Shown here piece after piece: positions 26,258 to 34,823 of a stretch of 47,890 nt of DNA. Both the position numbers and the translations under genes were made by a program. Origin of the DNA: an uncultured beta proteobacterium (lineage in GTDB: Bacteria; Pseudomonadota; Gammaproteobacteria; Burkholderiales; Burkholderiaceae_C); contig CAITQH010000159.1 in the NCBI GenBank assembly GCA_903894475.1, positions 1 through 47,890 on the forward strand, in the 5' to 3' direction. The notes beneath the pieces are model-generated. The model saw nothing but the letters and a program-made list of their open reading frames with translations, was not told the origin of the DNA and ran no database searches. Numbering within the stretch: position 1 is the stretch's first letter; each line of letters begins with the position of its first letter.

Positions 26258-29053
26258 ATGGAATGTTTTGGTTTGTCTGGGAAGAGTCGACCCTCCCATC
26301 ACTGGGTCAGGTTCGCGGCGGCGAGTCTGCTCGCTGCAGCCCTAGCCGGTTGCGGCGGCAGCGATGGTGCGCCTGGCGCCACGGGCGCCACAGGCGCCAC
26401 TGGAGCGAGTGGTGCGACTGGTGCTGCAGGTCCTGCCGGCGCCAACGGAATAGCCACTGTCAAAATTGCTTCATTCGCACCAGATCAGTGGGCAAGCGCA
26501 CAGTTCATCGGGGCCGTCACCGGCGTGACAATTGCCGGGGCACCCGTGGTCACGTTCAAGATCACCGATGCGGCCGGGGCCCCTGTTGTGGGCTTGGGCA
26601 GTAGTTCCAAGAGTGCAACCGCCACGGTTGCCAGCTACCCGAACGTAGCCTTTGCGCTGGCCAAACTTGTGCCTGGAGCCAACGGCAGCCCGAGCAAGTG
26701 GGTCAGCTACAACGTGACCTCGATCCCAAGCACCACGGCGACAACGGTTCTTCCGGCCAAGCCAACAACCGACAGCAATGGCACCTTGGTCGACAACGGT
26801 GACGGTAGCTACAAATACACGTTCTACCGCGACGTCACCAAGGTGAAAGACGTGGTGGCTGCTGCTGCTGCCGCGGCGAAAACCGCCAGCGTCAACAACG
26901 ATGTTGCCGACCTCGGCGACCTAACCTACGATCCGACCCTGACGCACCGTCTGGTGATGCAGATCTCTGGCAATGCTCCCGGCACCGGCACCAACACTGC
27001 GAACGCGGTTCAGCTGGTGACGGGTGTGCCGCTGAAGAACCCGCTGAACGTTGTCTATGACTTTATCCCGGCCACTGGCAAACCTGTCTCCGCCACCGAT
27101 ACGCAACGCGAAATCGTCAAGTTGTCGGCCTGCCTTGAATGCCACAGCAAGTTTGCAGTTCACGGCGGCGGACGCCAGGACCCGAGGCTGTGCGTGACCT
27201 GCCACAACGACCAGCGCAAGTACGGCAACGCCGAGGCAACTACCACTGCCACCGGCTACTCCGGCAGCACCTACAAGATTGCTGGCAGGGCTGTCGGCGA
27301 TTTCCCGGCCTTCCTGCACCGCCTACACATGGGCGAGGAACTGACCAAGACCGGTTACAACTATGGCGGCATCCTGTTCAACGAAACCACCTACCCGCAG
27401 GATCAGCGTAACTGCGTCAAATGTCACGATGGTTCGGCCACTGCTGTCAACAAGACTGCACAGGGCGACAACTGGAAAAACGTTCCAAACATTATGGCGT
27501 GCGGCGCCTGCCATGACGGCATCAACTTTGCCACCGGTGGCGGCACGACCCTCAATGGCGTATACCCCGGCCACGTTGGTGGAGCCAAGGCCGACGACAA
27601 GCTGTGTGCCACTTGCCACGATGCAGTGTCAATCGCCACAGTCAATCACGTCGCAGTGCTGCCACCCAATTCGAACAACATTTACACGAATCCGGTTTCC
27701 GGCAACAACAATACCAACGCCTCCAGCATCGCATCGGTGAAGAGCAACCTGCCCGCCGGCGCCAGCCAGGTCACCTGGGATCTGAACAGCGTAACGCTGA
27801 ATGCCAGCGCACAACCGGTGTTCAAATTCCGCTTCCTGAAGGACGGTAGCCCGGTCGTCTTCAACACATACAGCGCCACCGGCAAGACGGAGTTAATGGA
27901 CAATTTCGTTGGTGGACCCAGCGTCTATCTGGCATTTGCCGTGCCGCAGGATGGCATCACGGCGCCAGCCGACTGGAACGCCACCGTCAGCACCTACCTC
28001 AAGAATGTCTGGAGAGGCACTGGCAAGAACGATGACGGCACCAACATGTCGGCTACCGCAGCAGGTACCCTGACGTTCGACGCCGCCAGCGCTTACTACA
28101 CCCTGACCCTGACCGGGGTAAAGATTCCGACCACAGCCAGGATGATGATTGGCGGCATTGGTTACACCTATGGACTGTTGACGACACAACCGCTGACGCA
28201 GACCAATGTTGCCGGTTTTGCCTATACCACCGCGACCAAGGTTGGCGGCCTGAGTGTTCCCGCGCCGAATGTGAGCAAGCTGGTGAGTGGCACACTCCCG
28301 GCCGGCTTCACTGCTGCCACATCACGCCGCGTGATCGTTGAAAACGCCCGTTGCAATGCCTGCCACCTGGCGCTGGGCGTCTTCACGGCCAAGACCTTCC
28401 ACGCCGGTCAGCGCAACGACGCAGCAACCTGCACCTTCTGCCACAACGTCAACCGCGTCAACAGCGGCTGGGGCGTGAACATCAAGGAAGCAGTGCACTC
28501 GATCCATGCATCTGGCAAGCGCGTCAACAAGTTCTCGTGGGAGGCTTCGGCCGGTGACACGTACTGGACCGTCGGCTATCCGGGCGTGCTGAACAATTGC
28601 GAACAGTGCCACGTGCCTGGCTCGTACGACTTCAGCAACGCCACCAATGCCGCTGCCGTTCCCAATCTGCTTTGGACGACGGTCGCAACCGGTACCGTGC
28701 CCACTCCAGTGAACGTCGTTGTGACAGGCAATGAAGCGATTCCGGGGACCTACTGGTCACCATTCGTGACCGCTGGTGCTGCGTACGGCAATGGCTATAC
28801 CACCAACTTCGCAACCACCAGCACGACGCCTTATGTCGACGCTGCTGCAACGACCCTTGTGAGTTCACCGATTGCCTCGGCATGCGCTTCTTGCCACGAC
28901 ACGCCAACGGCGATTGCGCACATCAAGGGCAACGCTGGTCACTTCTACGACAGCCGCACTGTCGCAGGCAGTATGGTTGCAAACCCTGAAGCCTGCCTGG
29001 TGTGCCACGGCACGGGCAAGGTGGCCGACATTAAGTCGGTTCATATGAACTAA
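26258..29053 (+). CDS. Decaheme OmcA/MtrC-family lipoprotein with collagen-like stalk (2)
   Basis: A 931-residue lipoprotein, clearly a paralogue of the preceding cytochrome. Lipobox LAGC (Cys32) is followed by nine Gly-X-Y triplets (GAP GAT GAT GAT GAS GAT GAA GPA GAN). Ten CxxCH motifs follow in two groups: CLECH (292), CVTCH, CVKCH, CGACH, CATCH; then CNACH, CTFCH, CEQCH, CASCH, CLVCH (913). Apart from heme Cys, the lipobox Cys and Cys3 there are no Cys residues, so the regulatory disulfide seen in MtrC-type domain III is absent. The ATG follows GGAGG. It is probably a surface-exposed metal or mineral reductase. Confidence 0.9.
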   Translation: MECFGLSGKSRPSHHWVRFAAASLLAAALAGCGGSDGAPGATGATGATGASGATGAAGPAGANGIATVKIASFAPDQWASAQFIGAVTGVTIAGAPVVTFKITDAAGAPVVGLGSSSKSATATVASYPNVAFALAKLVPGANGSPSKWVSYNVTSIPSTTATTVLPAKPTTDSNGTLVDNGDGSYKYTFYRDVTKVKDVVAAAAAAAKTASVNNDVADLGDLTYDPTLTHRLVMQISGNAPGTGTNTANAVQLVTGVPLKNPLNVVYDFIPATGKPVSATDTQREIVKLSACLECHSKFAVHGGGRQDPRLCVTCHNDQRKYGNAEATTTATGYSGSTYKIAGRAVGDFPAFLHRLHMGEELTKTGYNYGGILFNETTYPQDQRNCVKCHDGSATAVNKTAQGDNWKNVPNIMACGACHDGINFATGGGTTLNGVYPGHVGGAKADDKLCATCHDAVSIATVNHVAVLPPNSNNIYTNPVSGNNNTNASSIASVKSNLPAGASQVTWDLNSVTLNASAQPVFKFRFLKDGSPVVFNTYSATGKTELMDNFVGGPSVYLAFAVPQDGITAPADWNATVSTYLKNVWRGTGKNDDGTNMSATAAGTLTFDAASAYYTLTLTGVKIPTTARMMIGGIGYTYGLLTTQPLTQTNVAGFAYTTATKVGGLSVPAPNVSKLVSGTLPAGFTAATSRRVIVENARCNACHLALGVFTAKTFHAGQRNDAATCTFCHNVNRVNSGWGVNIKEAVHSIHASGKRVNKFSWEASAGDTYWTVGYPGVLNNCEQCHVPGSYDFSNATNAAAVPNLLWTTVATGTVPTPVNVVVTGNEAIPGTYWSPFVTAGAAYGNGYTTNFATTSTTPYVDAAATTLVSSPIASACASCHDTPTAIAHIKGNAGHFYDSRTVAGSMVANPEACLVCHGTGKVADIKSVHMN

Positions 29054-29078
29054 GCAGCAACTCGCTGCGATCAACAGA

Positions 29079-29114
29079 GACCCCGGAGGCTGCGACGACT
29101 TCGGGGTTTTTTTC
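29079..29114 (+). terminator. Terminator after the second stalked decaheme gene
   Basis: ACCCCGGA (29080-29087) pairs imperfectly with the TTCGGGGT end (29100-29107), followed by seven T residues. Confidence 0.8.
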
Positions 29115-29161
29115 GGTATCCCATACACTATTGCATCAACAAATTCCAAGGAAATATTCTC

Positions 29162-29575
29162 ATGAAATCCAGCACCTCCAAAGTCACTTTGATTGCGCTT
29201 GCACTTCTACTATGCGCAGGTCTGGCCAGGGCCGCTGACAGCAAAGCAAGCACACCGCAGGCAGCCGCCAGCAACTCTGCAACGGGCACAACAGGCGCGA
29301 AGAATGTCGCTGACGCCAAACGCAAAGCCGCCGCCAAGATCAAACTGGTGGATATCAACAGCGCAAAGAAGGATGAGCTCAAGACACTGCCTGGCATCGG
29401 TGATGCGGAAGCCGACAAAATCATCGCGGGACGTCCCTATGGCAGCAAGGCTTGGCTGGTGGGTCACAAGATTCTTCCGGAAGACAAGTACCCTGCGATC
29501 AAGGGTCTGATCATCGCGAAACAAAAAAGCAATGATGCTGCAACCAATGCAGCCTTGGTCACCAAGAAGAAATAG
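29162..29575 (+). CDS. Exported helix-hairpin-helix (ComEA-like) protein
   Basis: A 137-residue protein with a signal peptide (about residues 1-25, LCAGLARAA), a low-complexity Ala/Ser/Thr linker (26-60), and a helix-hairpin-helix domain (KLVDINSAKKDEL, LPGIGDAEADKIIAGRPY, about 61-95) with a Lys-rich tail. The domain matches the DNA-binding end of ComEA, which takes up DNA in the periplasm during transformation. Small proteins of this kind are often annotated simply as HhH or ComEA family. Why it sits among decaheme genes is not evident. It follows a terminator and probably has its own promoter in the 108-base gap. Confidence 0.82.
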   Translation: MKSSTSKVTLIALALLLCAGLARAADSKASTPQAAASNSATGTTGAKNVADAKRKAAAKIKLVDINSAKKDELKTLPGIGDAEADKIIAGRPYGSKAWLVGHKILPEDKYPAIKGLIIAKQKSNDAATNAALVTKKK

Positions 29576-29623
29576 CGCGGATTGATCGAGCTGAAATTTG
29601 TCGACTGATCATTTGCAAAGCTG

Positions 29624-29637
29624 TTGATTTGTATCAA
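29624..29637. promoter_or_regulatory. FNR box upstream of the second monoheme cytochrome gene
   Basis: TTGATTTGTATCAA is a perfect match to TTGAT-N4-ATCAA. It lies 225 bases before the ATG at 29863, a longer distance than for the other boxes, and nothing else coding lies between. Confidence 0.75.
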
Positions 29638-29862
29638 TAAGGGTTTGCCCGCAATTCTTGCTTGTCTGTCGGTCTGACGGGTGTTTTACCCCTGGCTTTG
29701 GAAAAGTTCTCAGATAAAATTGCGCGGGCTCGATGCGGTTGGTCTGAACAGATACTTCCCGTTTACCAGAGCTCGTGGCGTAAGCGAGTGCAATAAGTGT
29801 CAGCCGGAATCACTGCCTTCGCGTTATGTCTATTCAGACAACCCAACCTTAAGGAAGATCTC

Positions 29863-30177
29863 ATGAAACGTTTGCTCTTAGCTCTAGTTGCTGCAGCCGC
29901 CGCAGTCGCCGTCACTTCGCCCGCGTTTGCCGATGAGGCGCTTGCCAAAGCCAAGAAATGCACGACTTGCCACGCTGTTGACAAGACCAAAGTCGGCCCG
30001 AGCTACCAGGCTATCGCCAAGAAATACGCTGGCCAGAAAGATGCTGAAGCCAAGCTGGTCGGCGTCATTCTGAAAGGTGGCAAGGGCTCGTTTGGCGACA
30101 ACGCCATGCCCCCGAGCGCAGGTGTTAGCGACGCCGAAGCGAAGACACTGGCCGCTTGGGTTCTGGCTACCAAGTAA
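29863..30177 (+). CDS. Class I monoheme cytochrome c (c551/c8-like)
   Basis: A 104-residue periplasmic cytochrome with a signal peptide (cleavage after about residue 23, SPAFA) and one heme motif CTTCH. The Met ligand is in GDNAMPPSAGVSD, so this is a normal His/Met class I cytochrome. The ATG at 29863 follows AAGGAAGATC. It resembles the monoheme cytochrome at 15348 in its N-terminal half (TCH-VDKxKxGPSxxxIAxKY) but has kept the axial Met. It is likely a soluble electron carrier between inner-membrane oxidoreductases and terminal partners. Confidence 0.92.
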   Translation: MKRLLLALVAAAAAVAVTSPAFADEALAKAKKCTTCHAVDKTKVGPSYQAIAKKYAGQKDAEAKLVGVILKGGKGSFGDNAMPPSAGVSDAEAKTLAAWVLATK

Positions 30178-30192
30178 GCCCGTCATCCAGAC

Positions 30193-30220
30193 AAAATGCC
30201 CGCACCAGCGGGCATTTTTG
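30193..30220 (+). terminator. Terminator after the monoheme cytochrome gene
   Basis: AAAATGCCCGC (30193-30203) pairs with GCGGGCATTTTT (30208-30219) over loop ACCA. Confidence 0.92.
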
Positions 30221-30296
30221 TTTGACTTTAACAGCGCCAATTTTCAGCGCATTCTGTCATGCACAAGCAACCGCGCATGAACATTTCACCGCTCAT

Positions 30297-30315
30297 CTCG
30301 GCATATAATGCCGAG
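30297..30315. promoter_or_regulatory. Perfect palindrome containing a -10-like TATAAT
   Basis: CTCGGCAT-ATA-ATGCCGAG has perfect 8-base arms, and TATAAT (30304-30309) lies at its centre, 81 bases before the start of the tetraheme lipoprotein gene. It looks like an operator over the promoter; no regulator is assigned. Confidence 0.5.
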
Positions 30316-30395
30316 CAGTTTCCTGCTGCAAATGGCAACCCGAAATGCGAGCTCTTGCAACCGGCTGAGGCGTTAATTGATCAATGAGATTCCCC

Positions 30396-31526
30396 ATGAA
30401 TAAATCTATTTTTGGCATCGTGCTTTTGTCCCTCGCGCTGTTTGGCTGTGGCCAGAAGAAGGACGAACCCACCAAGCCAGTAGCGGCCAAGGGTGATGTA
30501 GCTGCCGGCAAGGTTCTGGCAGAGAAATCATGCCAGGCATGTCATGGCGCCAATGGCGGCAGTGTGGCCCCGGCCATCCCGCATCTGGCAGCGCAACGCG
30601 AAGCCTACCTGCTTGCGTCTCTAAACGAATACAAGACCGGAAAACGTACCCATGCAGCCCTGCGGGACATCGCAACGCAGATGACTGAAGCGGATCTGCA
30701 CAATGTCGCTGCCTACTTTGCCAGTCTGCCCGCAGTTGCCAGCGCCAAGGCAGAGGATGTGAAGCACACCTCCCCCTACGAGACCGGCAAGGCGCTGGCT
30801 ACCAGTTGCGCCAAGTGCCACGGTGAAGACGGCAACGCCAAGACTCCGGGGACGCCAACCCTGGCCGGCCAGCAGCCGCACTATCTGGCCGCGGCGATCC
30901 TTGAATACCACCGCGATGACCGCAAGAAGACGTCGATGAAGTCCGTCACACTGGATTCCGACCGAATGGATGTCGAGAAGCTGGCACTGTTCTTTGCCGC
31001 CCAGACACCGGTGCAGCGCACTGCACCCAAGCGCGGCGATGCCGTTGCCGGTGAAGCGGGGAGCGCCATGTGTGGCGGCTGCCACGGTGCGCGCGGCGTC
31101 AGTGTGGACTCGGCAACACCGAGCCTTGCTGGACAGGATGCCGAATATCTTGGGAAAGCGACGCGCTCCTACCGGACAACCCGCCAAAACTGGGGCATGC
31201 AACGCTACATTGCCAACTTGAGCGAAAAGGACATTGACAACATCGTCGCTTTTTATGCCTCCCAGCAACCCAAGGCCGGCGACCAGATCCCAAGTTCGAC
31301 TCAGGACCTGGCTGCCAAGTGCAACCATTGCCATGATCAGGAAAACAATCCAGCCATGACTGCGCCAAAGATGAACGGGCAGGACAAAGACTATCTTGTC
31401 ATGGCTTTGAGAGCCTATCGTGATGGCAAACGCGAAAGCACTACCATGCACAACATGAGCTTCCCCTACAGCAACGCCGTCATTGAAGGGCTTGCAAGTT
31501 GGTACGCCAGCCAGCCAGCCAAATAG
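30396..31526 (+). CDS. Tetraheme c4-like cytochrome lipoprotein
   Basis: A 376-residue lipoprotein (lipobox LFGC, Cys18) made of four c4/c553-type domains with motifs CQACH (46), CAKCH, CGGCH and CNHCH. Each domain has the usual distal segment: SMKS, WGMQR and TTMHN supply a Met in domains 2-4. In domain 1 the matching position is Leu89 (GKRTHAALRD), with His86 three residues before it, so its sixth ligand differs or is missing. It probably carries electrons in the periplasm, tethered to a membrane by its lipid. The ATG at 30396 gives a proper lipoprotein signal; four extra codons upstream are possible. Confidence 0.87.
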   Translation: MNKSIFGIVLLSLALFGCGQKKDEPTKPVAAKGDVAAGKVLAEKSCQACHGANGGSVAPAIPHLAAQREAYLLASLNEYKTGKRTHAALRDIATQMTEADLHNVAAYFASLPAVASAKAEDVKHTSPYETGKALATSCAKCHGEDGNAKTPGTPTLAGQQPHYLAAAILEYHRDDRKKTSMKSVTLDSDRMDVEKLALFFAAQTPVQRTAPKRGDAVAGEAGSAMCGGCHGARGVSVDSATPSLAGQDAEYLGKATRSYRTTRQNWGMQRYIANLSEKDIDNIVAFYASQQPKAGDQIPSSTQDLAAKCNHCHDQENNPAMTAPKMNGQDKDYLVMALRAYRDGKRESTTMHNMSFPYSNAVIEGLASWYASQPAK

Positions 31527-31528
31527 CC

Positions 31529-32053
31529 TTGGCATCGGGCCACAGCATCAGGTCTTTCTCCGCGCTGCTGTTGGCGGCGCTGGCCGCTGGTTTTGGCAGC
31601 ACGGTCGAGGCCACGCCGCTCGACGAAATTCGCACGGCACAGGTGTCCTTGCTCGAGTTCGGCAGTTTCAAACTGGAAGTTGCTCTGGCCGGAATCAAGG
31701 ATTGGCCTTCGCCTATTGCCGGGGCCGGTGTTAGCTACAAGATTGATCCGGACCAAATCGAGATTGTCATCGCGGTAGAGAAACTCCCCGCCGAGGCGTT
31801 TCGTACTGCCTGTGCCAAAACCGTTACACGGGTCCGTCAGTTTCTCTATGTAGACGCCAACGGCGTGGCACCCATGGGACGGTCTTACCTGAATTCCTAC
31901 TTCCGGGGCGCGTGGCGTGGCATTACGCGAGAAGCCACTTTGCGCGCGGTGGACGCCAGTACCTCAATACGGGTTAACGTGGTCGGCCTCGGGAGTTGCC
32001 AGGCAGCACTCATCAAGGCGCCAGTCACGTTTCAGCCAGCGTCCCCGAATTAG
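31529..32053 (+). CDS. Exported protein of unknown function
   Basis: A product of about 174 residues beginning with a likely signal peptide (SFSALLLAALAAGFGSTVEA). No known motif is recognised. The mature part has two Cys (KLPAEAFRTACAKT and GLGSCQAAL) that could form a disulfide and looks mixed alpha/beta. The start is uncertain: TTG at 31529, just after the tetraheme stop, or TTG at 31499 inside it; there is no ATG in a suitable place. The short spacing suggests co-transcription with the tetraheme lipoprotein gene. Confidence 0.6.
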   Translation: MASGHSIRSFSALLLAALAAGFGSTVEATPLDEIRTAQVSLLEFGSFKLEVALAGIKDWPSPIAGAGVSYKIDPDQIEIVIAVEKLPAEAFRTACAKTVTRVRQFLYVDANGVAPMGRSYLNSYFRGAWRGITREATLRAVDASTSIRVNVVGLGSCQAALIKAPVTFQPASPN

Positions 32054-32220
32054 CGAACTGCCCACGGCAGACGCCAAGCCCGGTGGCTTCACGTTGGTAC
32101 CCGCATCGCAGCCATGGAGCCGTTTTCACTCATCCTCAGCGGATTGCACGACTATTTTGTCTAGCCTGGCAATTGGCAGTGCCTAGAGGCTTGGTTGTTA
32201 GCAGCAAGACTAATATTTGT

Positions 32221-32255
32221 CATTTACGAGCAATGGTAGTAAACTACATTTACGA
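32221..32255. promoter_or_regulatory. Repeats upstream of hipBA, likely HipB operator
   Basis: The direct repeat CATTTACGA occurs at 32221-32229 and 32247-32255, and between them lies the palindromic core GTAGT-AA-ACTAC (32236-32247). It is 23 bases before the hipB start, where an autoregulating antitoxin would bind. Confidence 0.5.
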
Positions 32256-32277
32256 CTGATGCTGCTAGGAAAATACA

Positions 32278-32535
32278 ATGCACCCGCCCCTACTAACGAC
32301 GACGCAACTTGGCCAACTAATCTTGTCGGCCCGCAAGGCCAAGGGCCTATCACAATCGGAGCTTGCGGCGCGAATGGGGCTCAGTCAAGGCCGAATCTCC
32401 CAATTCGAGCTAAAACCTGAGACTATTACAGCCCAGCAACTGCTGCTTTTGACGAGTGTTTTGGGGCTGGAGATTTCCATCGGGTCGCGCGCCACATCCA
32501 CACCTGGTGTGAAAACCAACGAATTGGATTGGTAA
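32278..32535 (+). CDS. hipB: HipB-like antitoxin, Xre-family repressor
   Basis: An 85-residue helix-turn-helix protein. The HTH is clear: LGQLILSARKAKGLSQSELA, then MGLSQGRISQFEL (about residues 11-50). The remaining tail is short and polar. HipB binds its own operator and neutralises HipA. The ATG follows AGGAAAATACA. hipA starts 3 bases after the stop, giving the normal antitoxin-toxin order. Confidence 0.88.
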   Translation: MHPPLLTTTQLGQLILSARKAKGLSQSELAARMGLSQGRISQFELKPETITAQQLLLLTSVLGLEISIGSRATSTPGVKTNELDW

Positions 32536-32538
32536 ATC

Positions 32539-33876
32539 ATGGGCCGCAATGCACGCAGCAAAACGCTTGAAATCTGGACAAACGGAGAACACGTCGGAAC
32601 CTGGAACATACCCGCACGAGGTGGGATGGAGCTCATTTACAACGAGGACTGGATGCGCTCGCCAGCGGGAAGACCTCTGTCGTTGTCGCTTCCATTTGGC
32701 GTCGGCCGCTCAAGCATCAAGACAGAAGCTGTTGAGAACTTTTTTCGCAACCTACTACCAGACAGCGATGCCATTCGAAAGCGCATTGCCGAAAAGTTCA
32801 AGCTGAAGTCCGCAGACACATTTGAGCTGCTGGAATCGGTTGGTCGCGACTGTGTTGGAGCCGTTCAATTGCTACCGGCAGGCAAAGCGCCTACCGGGTT
32901 TGACCGGATCGAGTTCACGCCCTTGTCCGACGACGGGGTTGCCAATCACCTGAAACGGATAGTTGCACCTGGCTTTGGCCCGCAAGACGCGGACGATGAG
33001 TCCCGTATTTCGCTTGCGGGTGCTCAGGAAAAGTCAGCATTACTCTGGCATGCGGACCAATGGAATATACCCTTGAATGCAACGCCAACAACGCATATCT
33101 TCAAGCTCCCATTAGGGTTGGTCGGAAACAGCCAGGTCAATCTTGAAACCTCTGTTGAGAATGAGTGGCTTTGCCTGCAGATACTGCGCGCGTACGGCTT
33201 GCCCGTGACCAATGCAGAGATGGCCACGTTCAAGGGTCAACGGGTTCTCATTGTCGAGCGATTTGACCGCAAGCTTTCGGCCTCCGGTAGCTGGTGGATG
33301 CGCTTGCCTCAAGAGGACTTTTGCCAGGCCCTGGGCATGGCTCCGAATAGGAAATACGAAAGTGACGGCGGTCCGGGCTTTGGCAGCATAGCCCGGCTAC
33401 TCCAGCAAAGCATCCAGCCCGAGCAAGACCGCAATACGCTGCTGGCGACTCAGATTTTGTTTTGGATGCTGGCTGCGACGGATGGCCACGCTAAAAACTT
33501 CAGTATTCGGATGTTGGCCGCCGGTCGATTTCACCTTACGCCGCTGTACGACGTGCTTTCGGCCTGGCCGGTCATCGGCAGGGGGCCGGGCAAGTGGCAG
33601 GTGCAGAAAGCCAAGCTGGCCATGGCGGTGGAGGGACAGAACCGACACTACAAGATGCAGGATATCAAGCGGCGTCACTTCAATCACATGGCACATCAAC
33701 ACGGCTATGCCGAAGGCGCAGAGTTGATAATCCAATCCCTTCTGGAGCGCACCACTTCCGTAATTGAAACTGTGCGGTCGGGCATCCCGGTAGGCTATCC
33801 AGGTGAGGTTGCCGAAGCGATTCTGGGCGGATTGTCGAAGGCGGCGGATGCGCTAGCCAGAATGCCGCCAGGGTAA
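32539..33876 (+). CDS. hipA: HipA-family serine/threonine kinase toxin
   Basis: A 445-residue HipA kinase. The N-terminal couple_hipA region (LPFGVGRSSIKTEAVENFFRNLLPD) is followed by the kinase core. The regulatory loop ISLAGAQEKSALL contains Ser158, equivalent to the autophosphorylated Ser of E. coli HipA. THIFKLP is the nucleotide-binding strand, and ATDGHAKNFSI carries catalytic Asp315, followed by the metal-site Asp in LTPLYDVLSAWP. E. coli HipA phosphorylates GltX and induces persistence. All key residues are present, so it should be active. Confidence 0.93.
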   Translation: MGRNARSKTLEIWTNGEHVGTWNIPARGGMELIYNEDWMRSPAGRPLSLSLPFGVGRSSIKTEAVENFFRNLLPDSDAIRKRIAEKFKLKSADTFELLESVGRDCVGAVQLLPAGKAPTGFDRIEFTPLSDDGVANHLKRIVAPGFGPQDADDESRISLAGAQEKSALLWHADQWNIPLNATPTTHIFKLPLGLVGNSQVNLETSVENEWLCLQILRAYGLPVTNAEMATFKGQRVLIVERFDRKLSASGSWWMRLPQEDFCQALGMAPNRKYESDGGPGFGSIARLLQQSIQPEQDRNTLLATQILFWMLAATDGHAKNFSIRMLAAGRFHLTPLYDVLSAWPVIGRGPGKWQVQKAKLAMAVEGQNRHYKMQDIKRRHFNHMAHQHGYAEGAELIIQSLLERTTSVIETVRSGIPVGYPGEVAEAILGGLSKAADALARMPPG

Positions 33877-33908
33877 CGCCAACTGCTTATTAACACCCTT
33901 CAGCAACA

Positions 33909-33934
33909 CAAAAGCCGCCCGCAGGCGGCTTTTG
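33909..33934. terminator. Bidirectional terminator after hipA
   Basis: AAAAGCCGCC (33910-33919) pairs with GGCGGCTTTT (33924-33933) over loop CGCA. It separates hipA from the convergent membrane cytochrome gene. Confidence 0.9.
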
Positions 33935-33956
33935 CAATTCTCCCTGGCGCTATTGC

Positions 33957-34742
33957 TTAGCCAACCGAGATTTCGTCGACGCCTTGACGCTGCATCACAG
34001 CTTCAGGTGTTCCAGAGAACCAAAGCTGATACATCGATACCACCCACATCAAGGCAAAGCACAGGCCCTGCAAAGCACCGGCGGCCATCGTTACCAGAGC
34101 AAATGGGTGGAACAGTTTGACCACATACCATGACAAGACGTCCATGGCAAGACAGAGGAAGGGCAAGCCAACGATCGTAGCTTTCAGCCACACCGGGCGC
34201 CAGTAAGCATGGCTGAAGATCGAGCCGACCAAATAGAAGATGAAGGTCAGGCCAAACAAGTGGATGTGCGACACGCGCACCAGTGTGAAGATGTCGGTGC
34301 CGGTGTCCTGCTCAGTCACTTTTCTCAAGTTGTCCAGGCCATTGAAGTTTGCCAAATGCGGATTGCTGCCATCGTGACAGCTCAGGCAACGCTTTTCGAT
34401 GGTTGGCTTGATCGTTGTCTCGTACGCATCCTTGTCGGCGCCTTTCTGTACCCAGGCAACCAGCACATTGAGCTCATCTGGCGGCAGCATGCTGGACATC
34501 GGGCCTCGCAGTGCCGATTCCAGCTTCGAACCCTTGCCGCTACCGGCATAGGCAATGACCAGATCGTCGTAAGACAAATTGTTGGGGTTGCCATCGCGCC
34601 CGGAGTAGACGTGAAACAGATATAGCGCAGCGAACATGTAGGCAAGGCCCAGCACGATCAGAACGGCTGTCTGCATGACACGCATACTGGTGGGCAGCTC
34701 CGAAAAATGCAGGTAATGGCGGTGCAGTGGCGAATTACTCAT
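33957..34742 (-). CDS. Membrane protein with one c-type heme motif
   Basis: A 261-residue protein. One helix (about residues 24-45) leads to a periplasmic domain with a single heme motif CLSCH (Cys119-His123), then about three helices (155-178, 185-206, 212-236). His159, His161, His178 and His212 lie in or at the ends of these helices and could bind heme b or take part in quinone chemistry. I do not recognise a characterised family. It is 81 bases downstream of the tetraheme cytochrome gene on the same strand, so the two probably form an inner-membrane and periplasmic electron-transfer pair. Confidence 0.78.
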   Translation of the reverse strand: MSNSPLHRHYLHFSELPTSMRVMQTAVLIVLGLAYMFAALYLFHVYSGRDGNPNNLSYDDLVIAYAGSGKGSKLESALRGPMSSMLPPDELNVLVAWVQKGADKDAYETTIKPTIEKRCLSCHDGSNPHLANFNGLDNLRKVTEQDTGTDIFTLVRVSHIHLFGLTFIFYLVGSIFSHAYWRPVWLKATIVGLPFLCLAMDVLSWYVVKLFHPFALVTMAAGALQGLCFALMWVVSMYQLWFSGTPEAVMQRQGVDEISVG

Positions 34743-34823
34743 TGATCTGTCCGTAAAAAAATAGGGTGGGTTAGAGGTCTTGAATGCTCAGTGGAACCCG
34801 GATTTCGCCGGGGTAGTGGCAGA

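Noticed and set aside
29681..29866. 61-codon open frame before the monoheme cytochrome
   Set aside because: It overlaps the leader region and the start of the real gene in another frame, with no ribosome site or recognisable sequence.
30376..30383. TTGATCAA near the tetraheme lipoprotein start as an FNR box
   Set aside because: The halves are joined without the 4-base spacer and overlap the region just before the start codon, so it does not fit the consensus.
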